From Desulfobacteraceae bacterium (lineage in GTDB: Bacteria > Desulfobacterota > DSM-4660 > Desulfatiglandales > B25-G16), in the NCBI GenBank assembly GCA_030612685.1, contig JAUWNK010000001.1:58953-122952 (forward strand): DNA of 64,000 bases, given 5' to 3'. Below, piece by piece: positions 46,495-59,248 of this stretch. How positions within the stretch are numbered: the stretch's first letter is position 1; every line of letters begins with the position of its first letter. The position numbers and the translations under genes were made by a program. Under the pieces are notes generated by a model. That model was not told the origin of the DNA and searched no databases. It saw only the letters and a program-made list of their open reading frames with translations.

Positions 46495-46561
46495 ATTATT
46501 ATATCTAACGGTATGTTATAAGGATTAGAGTTCATCCCGTTTTTAGCGGTAACTTTTTTAT

Positions 46562-46915
46562 ATGGGATCATTCTCCTTTAAAAAAGAGGAAAGGATATTA
46601 AAAAGGGCAGAGTTCATTAATCTTAAAATTAATGGAGCCAGGCATTTTACTAAAAATTTTGTTGTTATCCTAAAACAAAATAGGATTAATATTACCAGGT
46701 TAGGCATAACAGTCAGCAAAAGGTTTGGAAATTCTGTAAAAAGAAACAGAATTAAGCGATTAATAAGGGAGTTCTTCAGGCTTAACAAACAACAGATCCC
46801 AAAAGGATATGACATTATGATTATTGCCCTAAAAGAAAGCAATAATTCTAACTTTTTGAAGGTAAAAGAGGAGTTAGGAGAATTACTATTAAAAGATGAT
46901 GGCCCCTTTTCTTAA
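46562..46915 (+). CDS. rnpA: Ribonuclease P protein component
   Basis: RnpA assists the RNase P RNA in maturing tRNA 5' ends. The 117-residue basic protein has [17 protein letters not shown] at the N-terminus, [20 protein letters not shown] (about 41-60, the RNR motif) then LIREFFR, and [12 protein letters not shown]. It lies 67 bp after rpmH and overlaps yidD by 20 bp. Confidence 0.95.
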   Translation: MGSFSFKKEERILKRAEFINLKINGARHFTKNFVVILKQNRINITRLGITVSKRFGNSVKRNRIKRLIREFFRLNKQQIPKGYDIMIIALKESNNSNFLKVKEELGELLLKDDGPFS

Positions 46916-47126
46916 ACCCCGAACCTATATAGTAGCCTTAATTAAACTCTATCAAGTAATAGTTTCACCCCTTCTTCCAACCTCGTGTCGTTTTATGCCC
47001 ACATGCTCTGCTTACGCCTCCCTTGCCATTAATAAATACGGTATAATAAAAGGAGGGTTCCTCGTATTAATTAGGATTCTTAAATGCCACCCCCTTCATC
47101 CAGGCGGATATGATCCCCTCAGGTAA
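46896..47126 (+). CDS. yidD: Membrane-protein insertion efficiency factor YidD
   Basis: YidD helps YidC insert membrane proteins. The 76-residue protein shows the family core: [20 protein letters not shown] (about 16-35), [20 protein letters not shown], and [17 protein letters not shown] at the end. Two adjacent ATG codons (46896 and 46899) could each be the start. It overlaps the end of rnpA and precedes yidC by 230 bp. Confidence 0.95.
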   Translation: MMAPFLKPRTYIVALIKLYQVIVSPLLPTSCRFMPTCSAYASLAINKYGIIKGGFLVLIRILKCHPLHPGGYDPLR

Positions 47127-47298
47127 GCCCCGTTAGAATTTCAGGTGGGACATTATCCCACGGAAAAGGCGGAATCCGAGGCGGACCATGCTCGTGCTTA
47201 CACATGGTGCATCCTGACAGGGCAATCATCTTTTTAAAAAACATTTATGGCCTTTAGCCAAATTTTTATTGTTTTGCCTGCTAATAAAGCAGCATAGG

Positions 47299-47327
47299 TT
47301 GATAATTTTGACATTAGCTATTATAAT
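47299..47327 (+). promoter_or_regulatory. Sigma-70-type promoter of yidC
   Basis: TTGATA (47299-47304), exactly 17 bp, then a perfect TATAAT (47322-47327), 30 bp before the yidC start. It lies in the 230 bp gap after yidD, so yidC-jag-mnmE can be transcribed independently of rpmH-rnpA-yidD. Confidence 0.65.
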
Positions 47328-47356
47328 TTACTTTGTTTTAAGGTAGGGATTTATTT

Positions 47357-48997
47357 ATGGATAAAAGAACGTTGTTGGCTTTAGGTTTATCATTTCTTGT
47401 CTTCCTTGTCTGGTCCCTTGTGTATAGCCCAAAGCCAACAGAAAAACCAATTGATAAACAGTCAATGCCTGAAAAAGATCAAAGGCAACCCTTTTTAAAA
47501 GAAAGGGCAATGCCTTCAGCCCCAAAGCGGGACTTTGTGTTAGAGGCAGGAAGAGATTCCGAAGATATCCGGATCGAAACAGAACTCTATACAGCTATTT
47601 TTTCTGGTTCTGGTCCAGCAATTAAGAGTTTTAAATTAAAAAAATACCTATCCAGGCTTGAAAAAGGCTCTCCCTTAAGAGAATTAATTCACATTAAAAA
47701 TAAAGACGGGTATGGCTTTAATCTTGGATTCTCTGGGCAAAACATACCTAATATTAACTGGGCTACTTATAATGTAAGTCGCCGCGATATTAACATCAGA
47801 CCAGGTGATCAGCCAAAGGAATTGATTTATGAGTGGAAATCGCCTCAAGGGATAGAGATACAGACAAGGTTTCTCTTTTATGCTGATGAATACAAAATCG
47901 ACCTATCAGTAATTATAAATAATAAATCTGAACACCTGCTTGATGATAATCTTTTATTAAATCTTGCCCATTTCCCTCAAGAGACCAAAAAGAGCTATGG
48001 CGCATTTGAGGGTATGGCACTTCTTCTTGGTAATAAACTAAAAGAGGTTAAAGTTAAAAAATTAAAAGATCAGGTATTTTCTGGCCAGATACCCTGGATG
48101 GCCTATGAAGAACCCTATTTTATGGCCGCAATAATCAATGAAAAAAGCGAGAAAGCAGCTGTAAAAAGCACAATCCTTCCTGATGGTGAGATCAGAATAT
48201 CCTATATAAGTCCTTCACTCAATCTCGGACAGGCCGAGAAGATAATAGAGAAATTTATCCTTTATCTCGGCCCGAGAGATCTCTATATTTTAAAGGCCCT
48301 AAACAAAAAGCTCGAAAAGGCTATCAACTTTGGGTGGTTTGATATTATTGCCAAACCCCTGTTGGTTACCCTTCGCTTTTTCAATAAATATTTAGCTAAT
48401 TATGGCCTTTCAATTATCTTGCTTACAATTATCATCAAGATACTGTTTTGGCCTCTTACCCATAAAAGTTATCAATCCATGAAGGAAATGAGGAAGCTTC
48501 AACCTATGATGGCCAAGATACGAGAGAAATATAAAGGCAACAAGCAAGAGATGCAGAAACAGCTCATGGGCCTTTATAAAACATACAAGATTAATCCCAT
48601 GGGGGGCTGCTTGCCTATGATAGTGCAAATCCCTGTTTTTTTCGCCCTTTTTCGAGTTTTGCCGAATTCAATAGAATTAAGGCATGCCCCTTTTATTCTA
48701 TGGGTTAAAGATCTCTCTGCGCCTGACAGGCTTTTCTCTTTTCCCTTCCAAATTCCATTTATGGCCCCCCCCTATGGTATACCGGTGCTAACCCTAATAA
48801 TGGGGGCATCCATGTTTCTCCAACAAAAAATGACACCAACTCCAGGGGATCCGGCACAGGCCAAGATGATGATGCTCCTACCAATCGTATTTACATTCAT
48901 GTTTATCAATTTTCCCTCTGGCTTGGTGCTTTACTGGTTAGTAAACAATATTCTATCGATCGCTCAACAATATAGGATTAATAGACAAGTGGGTTAA
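47357..48997 (+). CDS. yidC: Membrane protein insertase YidC
   Basis: YidC inserts and folds inner-membrane proteins. The 546-residue protein has the Gram-negative layout: N-terminal helix (about 5-25), large periplasmic P1 domain (about 55-325), and the conserved five-helix core from about 345 (LSIILLTIIIKILFWPLTHK, SYQSMKEMRKLQPMMAKIRE, NPMGGCLPMIVQIPVFFALF, FPSGLVLYWLVNNILSIAQQ). The hydrophilic-groove arginine or lysine is expected in the IIKILFWPL helix. It is 17 bp before jag. Confidence 0.97.
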   Translation: MDKRTLLALGLSFLVFLVWSLVYSPKPTEKPIDKQSMPEKDQRQPFLKERAMPSAPKRDFVLEAGRDSEDIRIETELYTAIFSGSGPAIKSFKLKKYLSRLEKGSPLRELIHIKNKDGYGFNLGFSGQNIPNINWATYNVSRRDINIRPGDQPKELIYEWKSPQGIEIQTRFLFYADEYKIDLSVIINNKSEHLLDDNLLLNLAHFPQETKKSYGAFEGMALLLGNKLKEVKVKKLKDQVFSGQIPWMAYEEPYFMAAIINEKSEKAAVKSTILPDGEIRISYISPSLNLGQAEKIIEKFILYLGPRDLYILKALNKKLEKAINFGWFDIIAKPLLVTLRFFNKYLANYGLSIILLTIIIKILFWPLTHKSYQSMKEMRKLQPMMAKIREKYKGNKQEMQKQLMGLYKTYKINPMGGCLPMIVQIPVFFALFRVLPNSIELRHAPFILWVKDLSAPDRLFSFPFQIPFMAPPYGIPVLTLIMGASMFLQQKMTPTPGDPAQAKMMMLLPIVFTFMFINFPSGLVLYWLVNNILSIAQQYRINRQVG

Positions 48998-49014
48998 TTT
49001 TAGGAGGAAATTTT

Positions 49015-49647
49015 ATGTCATCTGTGGAAATAGAAGCTAAAACAAAGCAAGAGGCCATTGAAAAGGCCTGTAAGCATTTTAATTTGACTGAAGAGGAACT
49101 TGATATAGAGGCTTTAGGGGTCATATCTACTGGAATCTTTGGCCTTGTTGGTAGTAAGAAAGTTAAAATTAGGGTAACACCAAAAAAGGATAATAGTGTA
49201 GAGGTGGCCCAAGAAATCTTAAAAAAGATTGTTTCACTGATATCTGCAGATACAAAGATATCTGCAGAGAAAAAAGGTGACGATATTATTTTAAATATTG
49301 ATGGAAATAACCCGGGAATCCTAATCGGGCATAAAGGTAAGACCTTGGAGGCTTTAGAGTTTATCATTAATAAGGCAGTAAATAAGGTATTTGAAAAAAA
49401 GGTGAGGGTGATTGTTGACTCCGAAAATTACAGGCAAAGAAGTGAGGAATCCTTGAGGAGGCTGGCGTTAAAGATGGGCGAAAAAGCCAAAAAGACAAAA
49501 AAAACAGTCACCATAGATCCAATAAGTCCACATGACAGAAGGATAGTTCATCTTGCCCTCAAAGGGGATCATTATGTTCAAACAAAAAGCGAGGGTGAGG
49601 GCCTCTTTAAAAAGGTCTATATAGTTCCAAACAAAAATGAAGATTGA
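49015..49647 (+). CDS. jag: RNA-binding protein Jag (KhpB)
   Basis: This 210-residue protein has three domains: Jag_N (about 1-50, TGIFGLVGSKKVKIRV), a KH domain (about 75-145, GNNPGILIGHKGKTLEALEF) and R3H (about 145-208, with ISPHDRRIVHLALKGDHYV). Jag/KhpB binds small RNAs and mRNAs and influences cell elongation in firmicutes; in Gram-negatives its role is less clear. AGGAGG lies about eight bases before the ATG. It is 17 bp after yidC and 40 bp before mnmE. Confidence 0.94.
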   Translation: MSSVEIEAKTKQEAIEKACKHFNLTEEELDIEALGVISTGIFGLVGSKKVKIRVTPKKDNSVEVAQEILKKIVSLISADTKISAEKKGDDIILNIDGNNPGILIGHKGKTLEALEFIINKAVNKVFEKKVRVIVDSENYRQRSEESLRRLALKMGEKAKKTKKTVTIDPISPHDRRIVHLALKGDHYVQTKSEGEGLFKKVYIVPNKNED

Positions 49648-49687
49648 TGAAAAATAGAATGTTCAATTGGAAGTTTCTTTTTTTATC

Positions 49688-51073
49688 ATGGATTATAAAG
49701 ATGAGACCATTGCTGCTATAGCCACACCGATAGGGGTAGGCGGTATCGGAATAATTAGGATCAGCGGACATAATGTAGAAAATATTGTGCGAAAGATCTT
49801 TAGATCAAAGCGGCCCATCAAAACCCTTGAGAGTTTTCGGCTTTATTTAGGCTATATTATCGATCCAAAATCAAACCTCCCTTTAGATGAAGTCCTACTA
49901 TCTATAATGTATGCCCCATTCTCTTATACCCGAGAAAATGTGGTTGAGATTAATTCCCACAGCGGCCATACAATACTGTCAAGCATACTTCAAATAATCC
50001 TTCAAGCTGGTGCTAGATTAGCCAGACCAGGGGAATTCACCCTTAGGGCCTTCCTGAATGGTAGAATTGATTTAACCCAGGCCGAAGCAATTATAGACCT
50101 AATAAATGCCAAAGGTGATATGTCAGTGCAGTTAGCAGCCAGTCAGCTGGCCGGGGGTCTCTGGACACGAATCAAAGAAATCAGACAGGCAATCATTGAA
50201 ATCCTTACTGAAATAGAGGCTGCCATAGATTTTCCTGATGAAGAATCTACTACAATAAACAGATCACACATTACAGATCAAATAAACAAAAAGATCTTAA
50301 AACCAATTAAAGAATTTATATCAGCCTACTCCCAAAGAAAGATATGGCATGAGGGAGTTGCTGTAGTGATAGTTGGTCGAGTTAATGCCGGCAAATCAAG
50401 CATCCTAAACAGGTTATTGCAAGAAGAAAGGGCTATTGTCACACATGTCCCTGGCACAACTCGAGATATTATAGAATGTATGGTTAATATTGAGGGGCTT
50501 CCGGTAAGGTTGATAGATACTGCCGGTATACGAAAAGTTAAAGGAACGGTTGAGAAAAAAGGGGTAGATTTAACAAAAACACAACTTACCTTGGCTGATT
50601 TAACTCTTTTGGTGATTGACTGGAGTAGGCCTTTAAATCAACACGATTTAAACCTATTAAAAGGAGCCGATAAAAAAACCACCATAGTGGTGATAAACAA
50701 GATCGACCTTCCGGTAAAATTAAGTGAGAAAAAGATCGACTATGCATTCAAACACCTTTCAAGGGTTAAGGTTTCAGCCCTTACAGGAGAAGGATTGAAA
50801 AAACTTAATAAGATGATTTTTGATAAAGTTATGGATCAAAAAATAGACATATCTCCAACACCTATTATTCCTAACCTAAGACATAAAATAGCGCTAACTA
50901 AGGCTGCTAACTTTTTAAAAAATGCCTCTACAAATTTAATAAGTGGCTTTCCGCTGGAAATAGTAGCGGCAGATCTTTCCTGGGCAAAGGATGCTGTAGA
51001 TGAAATAACAGGAAATAAAACCAATGAGGAAATCCTAAACAACATCTTTAGTAAATTTTGTCTTGGTAAATAA
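49688..51073 (+). CDS. mnmE: tRNA modification GTPase MnmE
   Basis: MnmE with MnmG modifies the wobble uridine of several tRNAs. The protein has 461 residues from MDYKDETIAAIATPIG (ATG at 49688); an upstream in-frame TTG at 49667 would add seven unconserved residues. The N-terminal folate-binding domain (about 1-120, with SYTRENVVEINSHSG and RPGEFTLRAFLNGRIDLTQA) precedes a helical domain holding a Ras-like G domain: GRVNAGKSSILN (G1), VPGTTRDI (G2), DTAGIR (G3), NKID (G4). The C-terminus ends in FCLGK, which contains the essential FC(I/L)GK cysteine. Confidence 0.97.
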   Translation: MDYKDETIAAIATPIGVGGIGIIRISGHNVENIVRKIFRSKRPIKTLESFRLYLGYIIDPKSNLPLDEVLLSIMYAPFSYTRENVVEINSHSGHTILSSILQIILQAGARLARPGEFTLRAFLNGRIDLTQAEAIIDLINAKGDMSVQLAASQLAGGLWTRIKEIRQAIIEILTEIEAAIDFPDEESTTINRSHITDQINKKILKPIKEFISAYSQRKIWHEGVAVVIVGRVNAGKSSILNRLLQEERAIVTHVPGTTRDIIECMVNIEGLPVRLIDTAGIRKVKGTVEKKGVDLTKTQLTLADLTLLVIDWSRPLNQHDLNLLKGADKKTTIVVINKIDLPVKLSEKKIDYAFKHLSRVKVSALTGEGLKKLNKMIFDKVMDQKIDISPTPIIPNLRHKIALTKAANFLKNASTNLISGFPLEIVAADLSWAKDAVDEITGNKTNEEILNNIFSKFCLGK

Positions 51074-51430
51074 TTACCTAAATAGGTGTAATTGCTTAAT
51101 ATCCTGTGTACTTATTGTATGTTATGAAACCTGAACCAATATACAAATGTAGGGTGGCATTTTATATGCCACCTGTTTAAGGTCGGGTATAAAACCCGAC
51201 CCTACATTTTTCACGCTTTATTAAGCATGTTAAAATAGGTATTGAATTAAGATTGTGGGGCTTAATAAATCTATTGTAAATAATAGTCTAATACCCTATA
51301 TTAAAATATAATAAAAGGTTGTTAACGCTTAATATTTAAGCCACTATAAAACTCTTTAAGGAAGATTTATTTAAACAAGGTAAGCAGCGTGATATTAAAA
51401 AAATGATCTTAAACTAAGGAGGTAAGAGAT
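51074..51430. other. 357 bp gap after mnmE
   Basis: The gap holds one TGTAGGG double-hairpin repeat (51148-51206); the rest is AT-rich with no gene. The final bases carry AAGGAGGTAAG, the ribosome-binding site of the acyl-CoA dehydrogenase. Confidence 0.5.
51148..51206. repeat. TGTAGGG double-hairpin repeat
   Basis: TGTAGGGTGGCATTTTATAT then GCCACC forms one hairpin and GGTCGGGTATAAAACCCGAC then CCTACA the second. It is the inverted-order counterpart of 21555-21614. Confidence 0.75.
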
Positions 51431-52594
51431 ATGGATTTTGGATTATCTGAGGAACTTCAAATGCTTAAAGACACTGTCCGTGATTTTGTAGACGAGAAAA
51501 TTGCTCCATTTGCGGATGAATGGGAAGAAAACCACCATTTCCCTTATAAAGAGGCTATTAAGCCCATGGGTGACCTGGGCTTTTTCGGCACGGTTATCCC
51601 TGAAGAATATGGGGGAAATAATATGGGCTGGCTGGCAGCCATTATACTAACCGAGGAAATTGCCCGTGGCTGCAGTGCGCTAAGGGTTCAGATTAACATG
51701 CAGACAACGGGTATGGCCTTCACCATATATCATTATGGTAGCGAGGAAGTAAAAAAGAAATATATCCCTAAGTTAGTGAGTGCCGAGTACGTAGGAGCAT
51801 TCGCAATGACTGAGCCTAATGCTGGATCTGATGTTATGTCTATGAAATCCACTGCCGACGATAAAGGAGATCACTGGCTCTTGAATGGCTCCAAGACCTG
51901 GATTTCTAATGCCAGTGTTGCTGATGCGATTATCTATTATGCATATACGGATAGGGAGGCTAAAAGTAGAGGTATGTCGGCCTTTGTTATTGAGCCTAAA
52001 AATTTCAACGGTATCACAACTACAGATCTGGATAAAACAGGCACGCACGCCACACCAACCGGTGAACTTATTTTGGAAAACACCAAAGTACCTAAAGAAA
52101 ATATTATAGGTAAGCCAGGAGATGGGCTTAAGATTCTTTTCGGCTCCCTTGCTAACTCTCGTCTTTCTTGTGCGGCAGGAGGTGTTGGTCTGGCACAAGC
52201 CTGTTTAGAGGCAGTAACAAAATATGCCATGGAGCGAGAGCAATTCGGTCAGCCAATCGGGGCCTTTCAGATGAACCAAGATATGATTGCACAGATGGTT
52301 TCCGAGATTGAGGCAACAAGACTATCCTGTTATAAGGCAGCATGGCAGAAAGATCAGGGGATGTTAGGTAATAATATGGAAGTGGCTCAAGCCAAATATC
52401 TGGCTGCTGAGATAGCCTATAAATGTTCCAGATACGCTATGAGTATTCTTGGGGCCTATGGGTATTCTACTGAGTATCCGGTGGCCCGTTATTACAGGGA
52501 TGCACCTCCTTATGGTATGGTTGAGGGATCAACAAATATCTGTAAGTTTATTATTGCACAAGACCAACTTGGCATTAGAAAGGCAAATAGATAG
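51431..52594 (+). CDS. Acyl-CoA dehydrogenase
   Basis: This 387-residue flavoprotein removes two hydrogens from an acyl-CoA, passing electrons to ETF. Motifs in order: IPEEYGGNNMGWLAAIILTE (about 55-74), GAFAMTEPNAGSDVMSMKST (FAD contacts, about 122-141), LNGSKTWISNASVADAIIYY, REQFGQPIGAFQ (C-terminal FAD site) and the catalytic region PYGMVEGSTNI (about 361-371) with the likely base glutamate in VEGST. Substrate chain length cannot be read from sequence; no ETF or thiolase gene is adjacent. A strong AGGAGG precedes the ATG. It interrupts an otherwise housekeeping run. Confidence 0.93.
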   Translation: MDFGLSEELQMLKDTVRDFVDEKIAPFADEWEENHHFPYKEAIKPMGDLGFFGTVIPEEYGGNNMGWLAAIILTEEIARGCSALRVQINMQTTGMAFTIYHYGSEEVKKKYIPKLVSAEYVGAFAMTEPNAGSDVMSMKSTADDKGDHWLLNGSKTWISNASVADAIIYYAYTDREAKSRGMSAFVIEPKNFNGITTTDLDKTGTHATPTGELILENTKVPKENIIGKPGDGLKILFGSLANSRLSCAAGGVGLAQACLEAVTKYAMEREQFGQPIGAFQMNQDMIAQMVSEIEATRLSCYKAAWQKDQGMLGNNMEVAQAKYLAAEIAYKCSRYAMSILGAYGYSTEYPVARYYRDAPPYGMVEGSTNICKFIIAQDQLGIRKANR

Positions 52595-52902
52595 AGTACA
52601 ACTAAATATCCTGCGGCAAAATGCTGGGAGGTAGGTCATCTCAGTTTAATATCAAAGTTTTTTAAATTTTAAATTGATTCTATAAACACAGTAAACTGTA
52701 GTGATTGTAATCGCAGAGAACAACTTAGTAGTAGATTAAGATAAAGTTTAAGATATGAATTAGGGGTTAATATAGAAATATTTAATAAGAATAGATATAG
52801 TTAAATTAATATGTTACCTAAATTTTCAACAATTAAGCATCTTCTTATTATTATTAATATTAAATTAAAATTATAATAATAATCTAAAACTTTGGAGTAA
52901 AG
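52595..52902. other. 308 bp very AT-rich region upstream of dnaN
   Basis: No gene is seen. The last 200 bases are nearly all A and T (for example TTATTATTATTAATATTAAA near 52847-52866). Position beside dnaN-gyrB-gyrA makes it a candidate unwinding region, but I found no recognisable DnaA box (TTATNCACA) in it, so this stays a possibility only. Confidence 0.35.
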
Positions 52903-54030
52903 ATGGAAATAAAAATTAACAGAGAGACCCTTTTAAAAGGTATTTCTCGTGTTCAAGGGATACTGGAAAAAAGAAGCCATATGCCTATATTATCGACAGT
53001 CCTTCTCACCACTAAAGATGATGAACTTGAAATATCAGCAACAGATTTAGAGATCGGCTTTCAAAATAGTTACCCAGCTGAAATTATTAAACCTGGTAGT
53101 ATAACAATCTCCGGTAAAAAACTTCTTGATATTACAAGAGAAACAGATAGTGAAAAAATCTATATATCAGAGAAAGATAATAATTGGACTTATATCTCTG
53201 ATCATAATGCCCACTATAACCTCTCTTGTCTTCCTGTAGACGAATTCCCTGTTTTAACAGAGCCCGAAGGTACGATAATGATAGAAATAGACAGTAAAAT
53301 AATAACAGAAATGATTAATAAAACAATTTACTCTATAACCATGGAAGAGGCCGGTTTTAAATTATCGGGTGTTTTTATGGAAAAGATAAAGAAAAACGAA
53401 GAGGATTTTCTAAGAATGGTTGCCACAGACGGTCATAGACTCTCTATGGTTGATAAAAAAACACCAGATATCCAAAAAATAGAGATAAAAGACGGTGTTA
53501 TGATTTCCAAAAAAGGCATGATAGAATTAAATAAACTCGCCTTAGAGGATGGTCCCCCTTTACAGATTGGGTTAAAACAAAACAATCTTGTGGTGAAAAA
53601 AGGAAAGGCCTTGATTGTAATAAGATTGTTAGATACGAAATTTCCTGACTATAAAAACGTGCTACCTAAAGAAAAAGAAGATAAAGAAAGTATTATAACT
53701 ATAAATAGAAGGCATTTATTAGATGCTATGAGGAGGATGATGATAATTAGGACTGATCAATATCAAGGAGTAAAAATGAATATAGAAGTTAATTATTTAG
53801 AGATGGTTTCTGTAAACCCTGATTTAGGTAATGTGGAAGAGAAAATAGAAATTAAATATGAAGGCCAACCAATAGAGATGGGTTTTAATCCAAAATATTT
53901 TATAGATGCCCTTCAACCTATGGACAGTGATGTTATCTATTTAAATATTAAAGATCAGACAAGCCCATGTTTAATAACTGGAGAGCAAGATGATGGTTTC
54001 TTAGGTTTAATAATGCCGATAAGGATTTAA
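52903..54030 (+). CDS. dnaN: DNA polymerase III sliding clamp (beta subunit)
   Basis: DnaN encircles DNA and holds the replicative polymerase. The 375-residue protein has three similar domains; characteristic parts are RSHMPILSTVLLTTKDDELE (about 26-45), ISATDLEIG, PVDEFPVL, FLRMVATDGHRLSMVDKK, and the C-terminal FNPKYFIDALQPMDSD and QDDGFLGLIMPIRI, where MPIRI is the typical end. It is followed 3 bp later by gyrB. The usual partners dnaA and recF are not beside it. Confidence 0.97.
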   Translation: MEIKINRETLLKGISRVQGILEKRSHMPILSTVLLTTKDDELEISATDLEIGFQNSYPAEIIKPGSITISGKKLLDITRETDSEKIYISEKDNNWTYISDHNAHYNLSCLPVDEFPVLTEPEGTIMIEIDSKIITEMINKTIYSITMEEAGFKLSGVFMEKIKKNEEDFLRMVATDGHRLSMVDKKTPDIQKIEIKDGVMISKKGMIELNKLALEDGPPLQIGLKQNNLVVKKGKALIVIRLLDTKFPDYKNVLPKEKEDKESIITINRRHLLDAMRRMMIIRTDQYQGVKMNIEVNYLEMVSVNPDLGNVEEKIEIKYEGQPIEMGFNPKYFIDALQPMDSDVIYLNIKDQTSPCLITGEQDDGFLGLIMPIRI

Positions 54031-56412
<2,382 letters not shown>

Positions 56413-56420
56413 ATAATCAA

Positions 56421-56513
56421 GATAAGTGCCTAAATTTATAAGTGCCTAAAGTGCCTAAAATTACTGATTTTAACGGGATTAACTTTAGGCACTTTTAACT
56501 TTAATTCACTTTA
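56421..56513. repeat. GTGCCTAAAG-family palindrome
   Basis: GATAAGTGCCTAAATTTATA, then AGTGCCTAAAGTGCCTAAAA on the left; AACTTTAGGCACTTTTAACT on the right. One of the clearest copies of the family. Confidence 0.75.
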
Positions 56514-56530
56514 TACCAGGCCTCAATCAT

Positions 56531-56760
56531 GTCATTGCGAGGAGCGAAGCCTGCCCGCCATTGGCTTCGCCTTCAGGCGAGGCGGGCGGGCGACGTGGCA
56601 ATTTATCTTATTGAGCCCGCCCTGGCGCGACGTGATTTGAAAATGCTACTGTTCCTGCTTATTCTGCAAGAGTGCCTTGCCATCACCATATTCGTAAAGG
56701 CCAAGCCTGGGCCAGGGAGTGCTTCACTGAGTTTATATGAACGAAGTGTTCGCAATGACG
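56531..56760. repeat. CATTGCGAG repeat carrying two nested insertions
   Basis: The outer arms are GTCATTGCGAGGAGCGAAG (from 56531) and GAAGTGTTCGCAATGACG (to 56760). Compared with the plain copy at 15187-15269, the left arm is split by a 41 bp GC-rich hairpin (56550-56590, CCTGCCCGCC...GGCGGGCGGG). The loop is filled by an intact 103 bp CTGGCCCAGACC element (56615-56717). Confidence 0.8.
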
Positions 56761-56821
56761 TCTATAAATAGTAGCCGTTTGAATGCAAATTGGAATTAGA
56801 CATATATCTTAAGGAGAAAAG

Positions 56822-59248
56822 ATGAGTCCATTACAAGGAAGAGAGTTAAATACTATTACTATAGAAAAAGAGATGAAAAGATCTTATCTGGAATATGCCA
56901 TGAGTGTAATTGTTGGCAGGGCATTGCCAGATATACGCGATGGACTTAAGCCTGTTCACAGAAGAATTCTTTTCGCTATGGAACAGTTAAAAAATTATCA
57001 TAATAGACCATACAAAAAATCTGCCAGGGTAGTGGGTGATGTAATTGGTAAGTATCATCCCCATGGTGATGCAGCCGTTTATGATACCATTGTTAGGCTG
57101 GCCCAACCTTTTTCCATGAGGTATCCATTGATAGACGGACAAGGCAATTTCGGTTCAGTAGATGGTGACCCACCAGCGGCTATGAGATATACAGAGATAA
57201 GGATGCACGACATAGCCGAACAGTTTTTAGCAGATGTGGAAAAAGAAACAGTTGACTTTGTGCTCAATTATGATGGTTCCATGCCAGAACCCGTAATACT
57301 GCCTACAAACATACCCAACTTACTCATTAGTGGCTCATCAGGCATAGCAGTAGGAATGGCTACGAACATACCACCACATAATCTTAATGAAGTGGCTGAT
57401 GCTATCATGCACACCATAGATAACCCAGACATAACCTTAAAAGAACTTATGCTTGATTTGCCTGGTCCGGATTTTCCAACAGCCGGTTTTATTTATGGAG
57501 AGCAGGGGATTCAAGAGGCTTATTCCACCGGAAGAGGAATTATAAAGGTCAGGGCTCGTGCATTTGTGGAGAAGGCTGGAGATAACAAAGAGCGGATAAT
57601 CATCAACGAAATACCTTACCAGGTGAACAAGGCAAACTTACTCAAGAGCATTGGAGAGTTAGTAAAAAATAAAAGGATAGACGGAATAAGCGATATACGA
57701 GATGAGTCAGACCGTGATGGGTTAAGGGTAGCAATTGATATTAAAAGGGATGCCATAGCACCAGTGATCCTAAATCGTCTCTATAAGTTTACACAGATGG
57801 AGGTGTCTTTTGGGATTATTATGCTGGCCATTGTAAATGGACGACCAGAGATTTTAAGTCTAAAACAGATAATCCAGCACTTTATTAACCATAGAAAGGA
57901 AATAATTGTTCGTCGGATATCCTTTGAATTAAAGAAGGCTGAAGCAAGGGCCCATATCTTAGAAGGGCTGAAGGTGGCATTGGATCACCTTGATAGAGTC
58001 GTTGAGCTGATTCGCTCTTCACCTTCCCCAACGGAGGCCAAGGTGAAGCTGACGGAGAGATTTCAACTTTCGGATATCCAGGCCCAGGCCATTCTGGATA
58101 TGACCTTAAAGAGGTTAACAGGCATGGAAAGGGACAAGATAAATGATGAATATAATAGCACTATCAAGGATATAGAAAGATTTAAGACCGTTTTAAGCAG
58201 TGATGCGCTTGTTTTAGATATTATAAAAAAGGAAACGAGAGATATTAAGGAAAGATATGGCGATGAACGGCGAACTGAGATTATCAGGGATGTTCAGGAT
58301 ATAGACATTGAGGACCTGATCGTAGATGAAGACATGGTTATCACAGTAAGTCACGTAGGTTATATAAAAAGAAACCCGATAAGCCTCTATCGGGCCCAAC
58401 GAAGGGGAGGCAAGGGGGTGTCTGGGACAAAGGTGAGAGCGGAGGACTTTGTGGTATCCATGTTTATTGCCTCTACCCATGATTATCTTCTTTTCTTTAT
58501 GAACACAGGCCGCCTTTACTGGAGAAAGGTTTACGAGATACCGGAGGCAGGAAGGGTTGCTAAAGGAACGGCCATTGTAAACCTCCTCAATCTGCAGCCA
58601 GGAGAAGAAGTGGCAACAATCTTGTCAGTGAAAGATTTTGAGGATGGTAGATATATAGTTATGGCAACTAAGAAAGGTTTAGTGAAGAGAACCAGGCTTT
58701 CCGCCTTTAGTCATCCCCGATCAACAGGCATAACCGCTTTAAGGATAAACGAGGGAGACGAATTGATTGGGGTAAGGGTAACCAATGGCGAGCAGGATAT
58801 CTTTTTAAGCTCAAAGACAGGAAAGGCCATACGATTCAACGAAGATGATCTAAGAAGCATGGGACGCGTGGCTGCAGGAAATATAGGGATACGGCTTAAA
58901 GATGATGACCAGGTAGTTGGCATAGAGATTCTGAACGAGGGCGCAACCATAATCACCATAACAGAGAATGGCTATGGGAAAAGGACAAAGACAAAAGAAT
59001 ACAGGGTTCAACAGAGAGGCGGTAAAGGTGTCTTTTCAATAAAGACATCAGAGAGAAATGGGCTCGTGGTAAGCGCTAATCAGGTAACAGAGGATGACGA
59101 GTTGATGATTCTATCAGGAGGAGGCAAGATCATTAGAATAAGAACATCCGATATATCGGTTATCGGACGCCATACCCAGGGTGTAAAGCTGATTAAACTT
59201 AATTCCCCTGGGAAGGTTGTGAGTGTAGCAAGGTTGATGGAAGCGTAG
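56822..59248 (+). CDS. gyrA: DNA gyrase subunit A
   Basis: GyrA cuts and rejoins DNA. The 808-residue protein has the N-terminal [54 protein letters not shown] (quinolone-resistance region) and the catalytic tyrosine in [10 protein letters not shown] (about residue 121). In the C-terminal beta-pinwheel, the GyrA box appears as [10 protein letters not shown], with [10 protein letters not shown] as a second copy, which supports gyrase over topoisomerase IV. It overlaps the gpsA start by 1 bp. Confidence 0.97.
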   Translation: MSPLQGRELNTITIEKEMKRSYLEYAMSVIVGRALPDIRDGLKPVHRRILFAMEQLKNYHNRPYKKSARVVGDVIGKYHPHGDAAVYDTIVRLAQPFSMRYPLIDGQGNFGSVDGDPPAAMRYTEIRMHDIAEQFLADVEKETVDFVLNYDGSMPEPVILPTNIPNLLISGSSGIAVGMATNIPPHNLNEVADAIMHTIDNPDITLKELMLDLPGPDFPTAGFIYGEQGIQEAYSTGRGIIKVRARAFVEKAGDNKERIIINEIPYQVNKANLLKSIGELVKNKRIDGISDIRDESDRDGLRVAIDIKRDAIAPVILNRLYKFTQMEVSFGIIMLAIVNGRPEILSLKQIIQHFINHRKEIIVRRISFELKKAEARAHILEGLKVALDHLDRVVELIRSSPSPTEAKVKLTERFQLSDIQAQAILDMTLKRLTGMERDKINDEYNSTIKDIERFKTVLSSDALVLDIIKKETRDIKERYGDERRTEIIRDVQDIDIEDLIVDEDMVITVSHVGYIKRNPISLYRAQRRGGKGVSGTKVRAEDFVVSMFIASTHDYLLFFMNTGRLYWRKVYEIPEAGRVAKGTAIVNLLNLQPGEEVATILSVKDFEDGRYIVMATKKGLVKRTRLSAFSHPRSTGITALRINEGDELIGVRVTNGEQDIFLSSKTGKAIRFNEDDLRSMGRVAAGNIGIRLKDDDQVVGIEILNEGATIITITENGYGKRTKTKEYRVQQRGGKGVFSIKTSERNGLVVSANQVTEDDELMILSGGGKIIRIRTSDISVIGRHTQGVKLIKLNSPGKVVSVARLMEA

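Larger units (their letters stand above)
56413..56821. other. 409 bp repeat-packed gap between gyrB and gyrA
   Basis: The gap consists of a GTGCCTAAAG-family palindrome (56421-56513) and a triply nested repeat (56531-56760), then about 60 bp carrying AAGGAGAAAAG, the gyrA ribosome-binding site. No gene is seen. Confidence 0.7.

Noticed and set aside
52640..52902. Confident oriC call before dnaN
   Set aside because: It is strongly AT-rich but has no visible DnaA boxes; kept only as a possibility.
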